Assembly (NCBI GenBank): GCA_030916575.1
Contig: JAUPWJ010000034.1
Location: 1 to 14,335, forward strand
From: Patescibacteria group bacterium
GTDB taxonomy: Bacteria; Patescibacteriota; Minisyncoccia; Phycocordibacterales; UBA9973
Reading direction: 5' to 3'
DNA: 14,335 bases
Shown here: piece by piece, positions 6,280 through 13,418 of the stretch
Numbering within the stretch: position 1 is the stretch's first letter
Layout of the letters: every line of letters starts with the position of its first letter
Program-made: the position numbers and the translations under genes
Notes under the pieces: model-generated
What the model saw: only the letters and a program-made list of their open reading frames with translations
What the model was told of the DNA's origin: nothing
Databases searched by the model: none

Positions 6280-6996
6280 ATGCTTACTAATATTTGGAAT
6301 ACTTTTTTATATGAGCCTTTACTCAATGCTTTAGCCTTTTTAGTCTCTGTCGTTCCTGGTGGAGATGTTGGTTTGGCTGTTATTTTACTTACTCTTTTAG
6401 TAAAAATAGTCCTCTTCCCTCTTTCTCAGCGTTCAATTGAAAGTCAGAAGAAAATGAATCTTCTAGCTCCAGAAATAAAGAAGATAAAAGATAGTGGAGC
6501 TTCTAAAGAAGAACAAGCTAAACTCACTTTTGAATTGTATAAAAAACACAAAACCAATCCTTTTTCTGGTTGTTTGTTGATTTTAATTCAAATACCTATT
6601 ATCTTTGCTTTGTATTATGTATTTTTGAAAGGTTTAAACTTTGAGAGTGGTTTACTCTATTCCTTCATAAAAGCTCCAGAGAATGTAAACATGCTTTTCT
6701 TGGGAGTTTTAGATTTAACTCAAAAAAGTCTGCTTCTAGCAGTGCTTGCAGGTATATCTCAATTCTTTCAAGCGTATTACATGCCAAAACCAGCTCCCTC
6801 TACCGGAGACGGAAAGAGTTTTCAAGAGAGTTTTGCTAAGAGTATGCATGTGCAGATGAAATATGTCTTCCCTTTCATTGTCGCCTTTATCGCTTACAGT
6901 GTTTCCGGAGCTATTGCATTATATTGGGTAACAAGTAATATATTTGCTGTAGGACAACAAATATATTCTGCTAGGAAAAAGAATGTTGTATTATAG
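6280..6996 (+). CDS. yidC: Membrane protein insertase YidC (short, Oxa1-type)
   Basis: A 238-residue insertase that places proteins in the cytoplasmic membrane alone or with SecYEG. It lacks the large periplasmic domain of proteobacterial YidC and resembles the short Gram-positive form, but shows no lipobox signal peptide. The first core helix (GLAVILLTLLVKIVLFPLSQ) leads into the cytoplasmic coiled region (QRSIESQKKMNLLAPEIKKI), then NPFSGCLLILIQIPIIFALYYVF, and later helices including YVFPFIVAFIAYSVSGAIALYWVTSN, which match the Oxa1 fold. At the place of the groove Arg conserved in the family there is Lys (K42), judged by eye. It is followed after nine bases by khpB, as in many bacteria, and yidD lies nearby, consistent with joint function. 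Confidence 0.94.
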   Translation: MLTNIWNTFLYEPLLNALAFLVSVVPGGDVGLAVILLTLLVKIVLFPLSQRSIESQKKMNLLAPEIKKIKDSGASKEEQAKLTFELYKKHKTNPFSGCLLILIQIPIIFALYYVFLKGLNFESGLLYSFIKAPENVNMLFLGVLDLTQKSLLLAVLAGISQFFQAYYMPKPAPSTGDGKSFQESFAKSMHVQMKYVFPFIVAFIAYSVSGAIALYWVTSNIFAVGQQIYSARKKNVVL

Positions 6997-7005
6997 ATAA
7001 TTTAT

Positions 7006-7494
7006 ATGAATAAAGGTGAAATAACCAACTTAATAAAGGAACTTATTGAAAAAATAGCTGACTTAACAAATGAAGTAGCTGTATTTGATGAGGAACACAA
7101 GGACGGCACTGTTACCACTTGGTTTAAAGTCGAAGTGAAAGATCCACATGTATATATAGGACGTGATGGTGAGGCATTAATGGCTCTTAATCACCTTGCG
7201 AGACGAATAGTTGAATCTAAAATACCGAGAGAAGGAGACGAGAAAAATAACTTTTCTTTTCTAATAGACATCAATGGACACCAAAAAAAGAAAATAGAAG
7301 GATTGCATGCTATGGCACATATGATGGCAGAACGCGCTCGTTATTTTAAATCAAATATGGAAATTGACCCAATGGGGGCTTTTGAAAGACGTATTGTTCA
7401 CGAATTTCTTTCCGGTGCTAATGACTTAAAGACAGAATCTGAAGGTGTAGGCCCATCTCGTAGAGTGGTTATAAAATATATTGGAGGAATTTAG
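7006..7494 (+). CDS. khpB: KhpB/Jag RNA-binding protein (KH plus R3H domains)
   Basis: A 162-residue protein. The KH domain at about 20-95 contains the GxxG loop as GRDG (YIGRDGEALMALNHLARRIV). The R3H domain at about 98-160 carries the R-x-x-x-H motif as ERRIVHEFL and ends in TESEGVGPSRRVVIKY. KhpB (SpoIIIJ-associated protein, Jag, EloR) binds RNA and influences cell elongation and division in Gram-positives. The N-terminal Jag_N domain common in Firmicutes is absent, so this is the minimal KH-R3H form. It follows yidC by nine bases and is surely in the same transcript. Its TAG is eight bases from the stop of the oppositely directed beta-propeller gene, with no hairpin between. Confidence 0.92.
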   Translation: MNKGEITNLIKELIEKIADLTNEVAVFDEEHKDGTVTTWFKVEVKDPHVYIGRDGEALMALNHLARRIVESKIPREGDEKNNFSFLIDINGHQKKKIEGLHAMAHMMAERARYFKSNMEIDPMGAFERRIVHEFLSGANDLKTESEGVGPSRRVVIKYIGGI

Positions 7495-7502
7495 TTTTTA
7501 AA

Positions 7503-8831
7503 TTACTTCAAATCTAACTTCCACAGATAAGAATCTCTTTTATTCATAAAGAATAGGTAGTTTTCACTTTCATCCAGTGTAGGTTTTATGCCATCTACAA
7601 TTTCTGTACCTTTAGAGGTTCTAGGATCTAGGATTAATGTTTCTGCTAAGTTGTTAATATTTACTTTCCATATTTGGTCAAAGAATGTTATTTCTCCTTG
7701 ATACCAAGCATCAGGATAAGTGAACTTATCTAAAAAGTCCGGTACAAAACAATAAAGGCCGTCGCTTTGTTTATTCCAAACACATTTTTCCGGAAGGGTT
7801 TTAATTTTTAGCCCTACAGACTCCCTCGTCTCAATATTTAGTATATTTAAAGATAAGTCACTATTACTATATAAAACAAATTTACCATTTGGACTTGTAA
7901 GCGTGGTCAAACCGTTTATTCCACCTATAATTCTTGCCCAGTTTTTTTTCTCTGGGTCAATTGCGTACATATACCCTGGAGCAAGGCCAGAAGCTTTCGT
8001 CGTTAGAGTTATCATGTTTTGATTTGGCCAAGAAGATAGCCATTCTGTGAAAGGAGATTTGAAAACTTGTATTTTTTGGGCACCTAGTGGCGTAGACACA
8101 GTCCCCACTACACTGTCTTTTGTTTTTGATAAGTAGAAAATCTTTGAAGTGTCTGGTGACACACTTATGTCTATTATGTTTTCAGGTAAAAAAGACCCCG
8201 TCACTTCATTTGTACTTGTGTCTCCTCCCAATGTGTCATTTGGTATAGAGCCAGCAAAACTAGATATCGTTTCACCGTCACTCTTTAAGTATCTCATAAT
8301 TACAGAAGCACCATTGTCTCCCCAAAAGGAATCATGTGCATTTGGTAAAATTTCCTTTGATAATTTTCTCCTATTTATTTCATCTAAAAATGTTTGTGAA
8401 ATTGTTCCAGTACTTTTATCTGCGTATTTTATTATCGGGACAACTTCAGTTGGAGGAGCAGTAAATACTTCTTCTACTATTGGGGTAGTTTCAGGGTTTG
8501 GGTTGAATACAGGTACAACTACTGGTATTTCTACAAATCTTTCTTTCATGAAAACACCGAAACCACTTACAGGTGCCTCAGATATTTTTGTAAGTATTAA
8601 TTTTTTACTTACTGACTCAGTATTTCCATTATTTGAAACATCGCTTACTGTACCTTCTTCATTGATATTTGTATTTTTCTTACCAAATGGTAAGAAGTCT
8701 TTAAAGAAGTTTGTGCCCTCTTCCACTTTCCCCTCTTCGCTCGGGGACTTTTTAGAACTAAGAGACACCAAAACAGCTAAAAGTATTATTACGATAAGTA
8801 TTATTAATAATTTAAAATTTCTTATAGACAT
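7503..8831 (-). CDS. Membrane-anchored probable beta-propeller protein, secretion operon
   Basis: A 442-residue protein of no named family that I can assign. It begins with a single hydrophobic segment (about 8-24, LLIILIVIILLAVLVSL) after a short basic start, indicating a signal anchor with the bulk outside the cell. A low-complexity linker (about 27-140, Ser/Asn/Glu then Pro/Val/Glu-rich) follows. From about 220 onward, WD40/PD40-like blade motifs recur: SPDTSKIFYL (225-234), SPNGKFVLYS (313-322) and LDESENYLFFMN (419-430). Cys350 and Cys361 could form a disulfide. It is the last gene of the operon, four bases after the VirB2-M15 fusion gene. A scaffold or adhesion role in the secretion machine is an inference from context only. 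A plus-strand open frame across 8149-8895 is a shadow of this gene. Confidence 0.75.
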   Translation of the reverse strand: MSIRNFKLLIILIVIILLAVLVSLSSKKSPSEEGKVEEGTNFFKDFLPFGKKNTNINEEGTVSDVSNNGNTESVSKKLILTKISEAPVSGFGVFMKERFVEIPVVVPVFNPNPETTPIVEEVFTAPPTEVVPIIKYADKSTGTISQTFLDEINRRKLSKEILPNAHDSFWGDNGASVIMRYLKSDGETISSFAGSIPNDTLGGDTSTNEVTGSFLPENIIDISVSPDTSKIFYLSKTKDSVVGTVSTPLGAQKIQVFKSPFTEWLSSWPNQNMITLTTKASGLAPGYMYAIDPEKKNWARIIGGINGLTTLTSPNGKFVLYSNSDLSLNILNIETRESVGLKIKTLPEKCVWNKQSDGLYCFVPDFLDKFTYPDAWYQGEITFFDQIWKVNINNLAETLILDPRTSKGTEIVDGIKPTLDESENYLFFMNKRDSYLWKLDLK

Positions 8832-8835
8832 AAAT

Positions 8836-9921
8836 TTATTCTTGGGCGTGCCAATGCTTAGTAATAGTACCGTCCGCGTTCTCTTTACTTTCTAAAGTGA
8901 AAACAACTCCTCTGTCACGATATCTTGGCTCTCCTTTTGAATTATTCCCTAAGAACTTTTGGGCTTTTAGGTATGAATTTAAGGGTTCGTTATATCTTAA
9001 ATCAACTGTAGAGCTTCCCGGTTTGTGATTAGTAGTTCTTGAGTGTGCCCAGCATTCTGTTCCTCCAGTAACCGTTATTCCGTCACAACTATATGTCAAT
9101 TGAATTCCCCCGTCTAGATGTGCCATACGCCAAAGACCACAACCTCTCTCAACTTTTTTAATAATAGATAAATCTAGTCCTCGGGTTGATGTACAGCCGA
9201 GTTGACCCACTGTTTGGCATTCACCATTATTTACACCAACTCCAGAAGGAAGTTCTTTTTTTACAGCTATTTTATCGTCCCAGTTTATATTAGCTACGTA
9301 AGATGGATCAGTGCAATATCTACCGTCAACTGCATCATGGGGCACATCAGGATTTTCTGTAATATATATTTTTGCTTCTTCTATATGAAAACAAAGGTTC
9401 AGCAGGTTTGGGTTAATTGTATTTAAAATTAAGTATGCGGCCAGTGCTAGAAGTAGTCCTAATACTGCTTGTGTTATTTTGTGTTTTCCACTTTCTTTAG
9501 CAGAAGCAAGTTCGTTGGTCATGTATTCTAGGCCACCTATTATTATCATAAGCATTGCAAGCACAGCAGCGATACCCATGAAGATACTTATCATTAAGTT
9601 CATGTATCTTCCAAAAGGGCACTTTCCGTCTTTTACGTCAAAAGTAGTAAATTCCCCAATAGGTGCAAGAAGTGTATATGTTGTATCTGATGTAATTATA
9701 TTTTGATCTTGACCTGCGGGTGAATTAGGGAGAGGTGTGTCGCTATCAGGTGAGTCAATTGTGTTATAACAAATATTATTTATCATAGTTTGTCCTGGTG
9801 GACAAACTAAAATTAATTGAGCCCAAGCTTGATTTAAAAATAAAGAAGAAAAAAATATTATCACCATAGATACTATAGATATATGAAACAATAATTTTAT
9901 TTTTTTATAATATTTTTTCAT
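8836..9921 (-). CDS. VirB2/TrbC-like membrane module fused to M15-type peptidase domain
   Basis: A 361-residue protein with the ATG chosen at 9921, one base after the upstream stop; an in-frame TTG at 9933 would add four residues. An N-terminal signal peptide seems to end near AWAQ (about 34). Two transmembrane helices at about 107-131 and 150-168 flank a short basic loop, with IIIGGLEYMT and LLLALAAYLILNTINPNLL, the pattern of VirB2/TrbC pilin-like proteins of Patescibacteria. The C-terminal domain (about 230-361) has ITVTGGTECWAHSRTTNHKP then GSSTVDLRYN and a terminal HWHAQE. This matches the M15-type layout of S-x-H-x-x-G-x-x-x-D plus H-x-H zinc ligands (H299, D307, H356/H358). M15 enzymes are peptidoglycan carboxypeptidases or endopeptidases. 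The positive inner loop predicts the peptidase outside the cell. The H-to-D spacing is one residue longer than usual. The fold calls are by eye. Confidence 0.72.
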   Translation of the reverse strand: MKKYYKKIKLLFHISIVSMVIIFFSSLFLNQAWAQLILVCPPGQTMINNICYNTIDSPDSDTPLPNSPAGQDQNIITSDTTYTLLAPIGEFTTFDVKDGKCPFGRYMNLMISIFMGIAAVLAMLMIIIGGLEYMTNELASAKESGKHKITQAVLGLLLALAAYLILNTINPNLLNLCFHIEEAKIYITENPDVPHDAVDGRYCTDPSYVANINWDDKIAVKKELPSGVGVNNGECQTVGQLGCTSTRGLDLSIIKKVERGCGLWRMAHLDGGIQLTYSCDGITVTGGTECWAHSRTTNHKPGSSTVDLRYNEPLNSYLKAQKFLGNNSKGEPRYRDRGVVFTLESKENADGTITKHWHAQE

Positions 9922-9922
9922 A

Positions 9923-10903
9923 TTAAAAGTCAATTTCCATTTCTTTTTCTACTCCAGTGAATAAAGCTTTTGTGTTATTTACTATAAGTTTAAGATTAGC
10001 TGTTCCTTTCTGACTTGTGACTGTCTTTAAATTAATTTGGTTTCTAGGTTCCTCTGTTGCAGTTTTTTGGTCGTTTATATACCAATCAAAAGCTAAGTCC
10101 TTAGAGTTTAGTTTTTTAGGAGAGATAAAATAAGGTATTGCCACTATTATTGAACCTTCCTTTTTAATTTTAAACTCCCCTTCCTCTAGTGTGGTGTCTA
10201 GTTTTGTGCCTAAGATTGGGTCTTTTTCATAAAAAAGTATTTTAGGTTTTGTGGTTCCTAGAGTTAAATTCCCCTCAGTATTAATATCTCCAGAAAGGTT
10301 AGAAATTTTAACGTTTATTCCGTTACCTCTTTCCAAATAGCTATTTTTAAAAGTAAAAGAATTCTTACCCCAGCCAGAAGAGTTTGATTGTCCTTGCCCA
10401 TCTTTTTCCCAAGTGTAAGAGAAGTTATTTGTGTTTAATGTATTGTTTACAGTATTAATATTTGGTATTGCCACTACTTTAAACATCCCCTCGCTTGGCA
10501 CCATAGCTTTACCTTTGTAAAACGGGGGCACATATGAATCATACCCCTCCCAAAGCATATCCACATTTACTGGACTAATTTTTATATTTTTAACCAAATT
10601 TTGACCATCTATTGTTTCTATCATTGCTGTCAAATCAATATTTGTAAGATTTTTTGTATCAAAAGAAAAAGTATGTTTACCTACACCCCCGCTACTCCTC
10701 TCTCCATTTACTAGCCATGATATGTAAGCCTTATTTACGTCTGTAACATAAGAAGAAAGTTTGGCTGTGACATTTTGATTTGGAATAGGGTTTTCAGGAG
10801 AGATTTCTAATACAATATCAGTACTTCTGACTTGAGCATTTAAAGAGTATCCCCATAAGGTAATTATAAGTATTAAAATTAAAATTGAATATTTTCTGAA
10901 CAT
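9923..10903 (-). CDS. Secreted protein with repeated Ig/PKD-like modules
   Basis: A 326-residue exported protein of unknown function. The ATG at 10903 is preferred because it starts a clean signal peptide (MFRKYSILILILIITLWGYS then LNAQ, cut near residue 23); an upstream in-frame GTG at 10933 would overlap the VirB4-like gene by 17 bases. The mature part is beta-rich with three related modules, each built on a central Trp: ISWLVNGERSSGGVGKHTFS (W63), YTWEKDGQGQ...GWGKNSFTF (W165) and FDWYINDQ (W274). The first two share W-x-x-x-G then G-x-G-K-x-[ST]-F-[ST]-F. Between modules lies WEGYDSYVPPFYKGKAMVPS, a segment I recall from similar CPR proteins. It sits between the VirB4 ATPase and the VirB2-M15 fusion, so it is probably an extracytoplasmic part of that machine. 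Confidence 0.75.
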   Translation of the reverse strand: MFRKYSILILILIITLWGYSLNAQVRSTDIVLEISPENPIPNQNVTAKLSSYVTDVNKAYISWLVNGERSSGGVGKHTFSFDTKNLTNIDLTAMIETIDGQNLVKNIKISPVNVDMLWEGYDSYVPPFYKGKAMVPSEGMFKVVAIPNINTVNNTLNTNNFSYTWEKDGQGQSNSSGWGKNSFTFKNSYLERGNGINVKISNLSGDINTEGNLTLGTTKPKILFYEKDPILGTKLDTTLEEGEFKIKKEGSIIVAIPYFISPKKLNSKDLAFDWYINDQKTATEEPRNQINLKTVTSQKGTANLKLIVNNTKALFTGVEKEMEIDF

Positions 10904-10916
10904 TATATTAATTGTA

Positions 10917-12758
10917 TCATTTACTTGGCGCACTTTCTATTTGATTTAACTCAGCCTTTGCTTTTTTAATAGATAGTATCTGAGAAGGGTCTGAGGTTAT
11001 GATCTGGTCTTCTGTATATGAAGAAACAACTTTTATGGCCACATGTTTTAATCCTGCAAAGAATATACCCTCTCCTACTCCAGATTCAAGAAGTAAATAC
11101 TTTTCTTCGTCTGTTAAGTTGAAAGTCTTTTGCAAGACTTCTATTGTAGACGGCGATTGTTTTAAAAGAAGCTGAATGGAAGAGTTGGTGACGATAGGCA
11201 CTCCATAAGGAGACTTCATGAAGTCTGCGGCATCTTGAGTAATAGTAGCTAGTCCTAAGTAGTATTTTCTACCTCGCTTTGCCATAGAGTATAAGAATGA
11301 AGCAGTGTCTTCTGATTTCATCATCCACCAAGCCTCGTCCACCACAAGAAGTCTCTTTTTTAAATTTTTACGAATAGTATTCCAGATAAAGTGAGTGACA
11401 ATATACATAGCTACCGGTTTCAATTCATCTTCCATGTCTCGGACAGAAAAGACTACGAATTTTTTATTGATGTCTACATTTGAAGGGCGGTTTATAAATG
11501 TTGCCCAAGAGCCTCTAGTATATTTCACAAGTCTTTGAACAATAGAGTCAGACCCTTCCATACCACCTAAGACCATTTCAAAGTCAGAAAGTAACGGAGG
11601 TTCAATGTTTGTAAAGTCTGATTTCGCAGTGATGTCTTTAATAGCGTAAGTTTCAGATATGGCACGGTCTACTATAGAGTCCTCTTCTGGTGTAAGACCT
11701 CCTAGCATAAGTCTAAATAAGCCAACCAAGTTTATGGTATTGGAACGAAGTACGTCTTCTGCTGTTTCGTCCTCTCGTGGTACAGGCAAGTCAAAAGGAT
11801 TTATATGGTGGTCTGAAGATAAAGATATGTTGAAATATCTTCCCCCGACAGCTTCTGCTAAGTATTCATACTCTCGCTCTGGGTCTATGACTATGACGTC
11901 AATATCAAACATCAAAGAACGCAATATTTCTAGTTTTGTGGCATAACTTTTACCAGAACCAGATTTTGCGAAAGTTACAGAGTTATAGTTTTCAAGTGAG
12001 AATCTATCAAAAAGTATAAGACTTGAGTTGTGTCTGTTTATACCGTAGAGTATTCCCTTCTCAGATGTTAAGTCAAAAGATACGAAAGGAAAAATACTGG
12101 AAAGCGGCTCAGAATTTAATTTTTGGTGCACACTCAATAAGTCATTACCTATCGGTATGACACTTTTAAATCCATCTTCTTGTTGGAAGAGTGCTGGTTT
12201 GATATAAATTAACTTTGATTCCAACATAGATTTTATTTCATTTTCTACCTTGAAAAGCTCTAAGTCGTTTTCAGCGTATACTGTGATGTATAGACCTACA
12301 TCAAACATTTTTTCTTGAGCTTGGATTAAATTATCTCTCAGTCCTTCCAAATCTTGATAGGCAGTGTCTAGCATAGGGTCTCTAACCATGCCTTTACCTT
12401 CACGCACATTTATCTGACTTTGAACTTCAGCAACCTTTTTTTGAAATTGGCGAAGAGCCAAAGATGTATCTATCGGGTGGACAAATATTGAGACATCAAA
12501 AATTTTATCTAAATTTATAATTGGAGAGAACCAATTGTCACTCAAAAATCTAGGATAAGAAATTATAAAAAAAGTACGAGCTATTTTATCTCCTAAGTCT
12601 AGGGATTTCGGTCCAATTTTTAAAGCAGAAGGTGCTATGACGTCTTGAAGCTCTAGATTTGCAGATTCATAGATTTGTTCTGGTAATATGGTTAAAACTG
12701 AAGCCGTTGCCTCTTTGTCATTTTTCTTTTTTCCAAATAATGTATCTAATATACTCAT
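10917..12758 (-). CDS. VirB4-type secretion/conjugation ATPase
   Basis: A 613-residue cytoplasmic, membrane-associated ATPase. The N-terminal ~240 residues (LGDKIARTFFIISYPRFLSD through VIPIG) form the VirB4 N-terminal region. The P-loop is AKSGSGKS (264-271), followed by IDPEREYEYL, the TraC/VirB4 motif after the first strand. Walker B is RLLVVDEAWWMM (469-480), and ATITQD (504-509) gives the conserved sensor Gln. All motor residues are present. VirB4 proteins power assembly and substrate transfer in type IV secretion systems, and related TraC/ConE ATPases occur in conjugation of single-membrane bacteria. The gene follows the TraC-like gene by five bases. Its TGA stop (10917-10919) shows TGA is not recoded here. 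No coupling protein (VirD4) or VirB11 is in the window. Confidence 0.93.
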   Translation of the reverse strand: MSILDTLFGKKKNDKEATASVLTILPEQIYESANLELQDVIAPSALKIGPKSLDLGDKIARTFFIISYPRFLSDNWFSPIINLDKIFDVSIFVHPIDTSLALRQFQKKVAEVQSQINVREGKGMVRDPMLDTAYQDLEGLRDNLIQAQEKMFDVGLYITVYAENDLELFKVENEIKSMLESKLIYIKPALFQQEDGFKSVIPIGNDLLSVHQKLNSEPLSSIFPFVSFDLTSEKGILYGINRHNSSLILFDRFSLENYNSVTFAKSGSGKSYATKLEILRSLMFDIDVIVIDPEREYEYLAEAVGGRYFNISLSSDHHINPFDLPVPREDETAEDVLRSNTINLVGLFRLMLGGLTPEEDSIVDRAISETYAIKDITAKSDFTNIEPPLLSDFEMVLGGMEGSDSIVQRLVKYTRGSWATFINRPSNVDINKKFVVFSVRDMEDELKPVAMYIVTHFIWNTIRKNLKKRLLVVDEAWWMMKSEDTASFLYSMAKRGRKYYLGLATITQDAADFMKSPYGVPIVTNSSIQLLLKQSPSTIEVLQKTFNLTDEEKYLLLESGVGEGIFFAGLKHVAIKVVSSYTEDQIITSDPSQILSIKKAKAELNQIESAPSK

Positions 12759-12763
12759 ATATT

Positions 12764-13414
12764 TTACGCACTCGTAGCTTCTAATTGTATTTTACCTTCT
12801 GATTCTCCAGGGTTAAATACTTTATAGAAAACTTCTATCACTTCCTCACTGCCTAATTGTACTGATTTTATACCACACCTATTTAACCCTTGTTGGACTA
12901 CACTTATTCGCTCTTCTAATTGTGACCTCTTTTCTTCAAAATCCATTTGCTCTTCTATTTTCATTTCTGTTTTATTTCTTTTTGAAAAGAAGTTGTCTAA
13001 GAGCTTCGAGTCTGATTTCAGTGCATTATGTGTATAAGGCACTACGACAAAAAAACTTTTCGTCATTATACTTACTGTTTCAGTAAAATTTTTAATAAAT
13101 TCTATATATTCTTTTGTTTGTAATTTTAACAATGGTTCATTTTGAACTTTCATTCTGTTTTCTAAAAGTAATAAGTATGGGCGTATGTCTAGTTTTCTAG
13201 ATTGAACACACATTTGGATTGGAAAATCTAAAGTGTTTAAAAAAGCTTGAAATTGAAGTATGGTTGCCTTTTGTTCGTCTTCTGATTTTAAAGATAAGTT
13301 TATTGAATTTGCTAATACTATTGCACGGAGCCCTCCGTCTTTTAATACCAAAACACCATCACGGACTTCCTTGATAGGTATGAACTCTTGAGTTGGTTTT
13401 GCATTTACGGCCAT
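12764..13414 (-). CDS. TraC-like protein (separate VirB4 N-terminal-type module)
   Basis: A 216-residue soluble protein. The N-terminal region IPIKEVRDGVLVLKDGGLRA followed by SINLSLKSEDEQKATILQFQ and LNTLDFPIQMCVQSRKLDIR is characteristic of the N-terminal part of TraC/ConE-type conjugation ATPases, but no P-loop is present. A stretch at about 150-185 (EEQMDFEEKRSQLEERISVVQQ) is probably coiled coil. In Patescibacteria such a protein commonly lies between PrgI and VirB4. It may act as a membrane-docking partner of the ATPase, a split-off piece of a larger ancestor, or both; this is inference. It starts four bases after the PrgI stop and ends five bases before the VirB4 ATG. The start ATG is preceded by AAATT with no Shine-Dalgarno sequence. 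Confidence 0.8.
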   Translation of the reverse strand: MAVNAKPTQEFIPIKEVRDGVLVLKDGGLRAIVLANSINLSLKSEDEQKATILQFQAFLNTLDFPIQMCVQSRKLDIRPYLLLLENRMKVQNEPLLKLQTKEYIEFIKNFTETVSIMTKSFFVVVPYTHNALKSDSKLLDNFFSKRNKTEMKIEEQMDFEEKRSQLEERISVVQQGLNRCGIKSVQLGSEEVIEVFYKVFNPGESEGKIQLEATSA

Positions 13415-13418
13415 AATT

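Noticed and set aside
7495..7502. TTTTTAAA between khpB and the propeller gene as a bidirectional terminator
   Set aside because: There is a short T/A run but no GC hairpin on either side, so an intrinsic terminator cannot be supported.
8149..8895. Long plus-strand open frame (248 codons) opposite the beta-propeller gene
   Set aside because: It runs antisense across two genes of a tight operon, has no family motif, and its composition is that of a reverse-complement shadow; the minus-strand gene has a signal anchor and blade motifs.
10554..10570. DnaA-box-like ATATCCACA within the Ig-like gene
   Set aside because: A single one-mismatch 9-mer in coding sequence is expected by chance in AT-rich DNA and has no partner sites.
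10904..10933. GTG start for the Ig-like protein at 10933, overlapping the VirB4-like gene by 17 bases
   Set aside because: The ATG at 10903 begins a standard signal peptide, whereas the extra ten residues (polar, MRQVNDTINI) would spoil it.
11659..11946. Plus-strand open frame of 95 codons inside the VirB4-like gene
   Set aside because: It is antisense to the region after the P-loop, which is clearly the real coding sequence; no motif or start signal.
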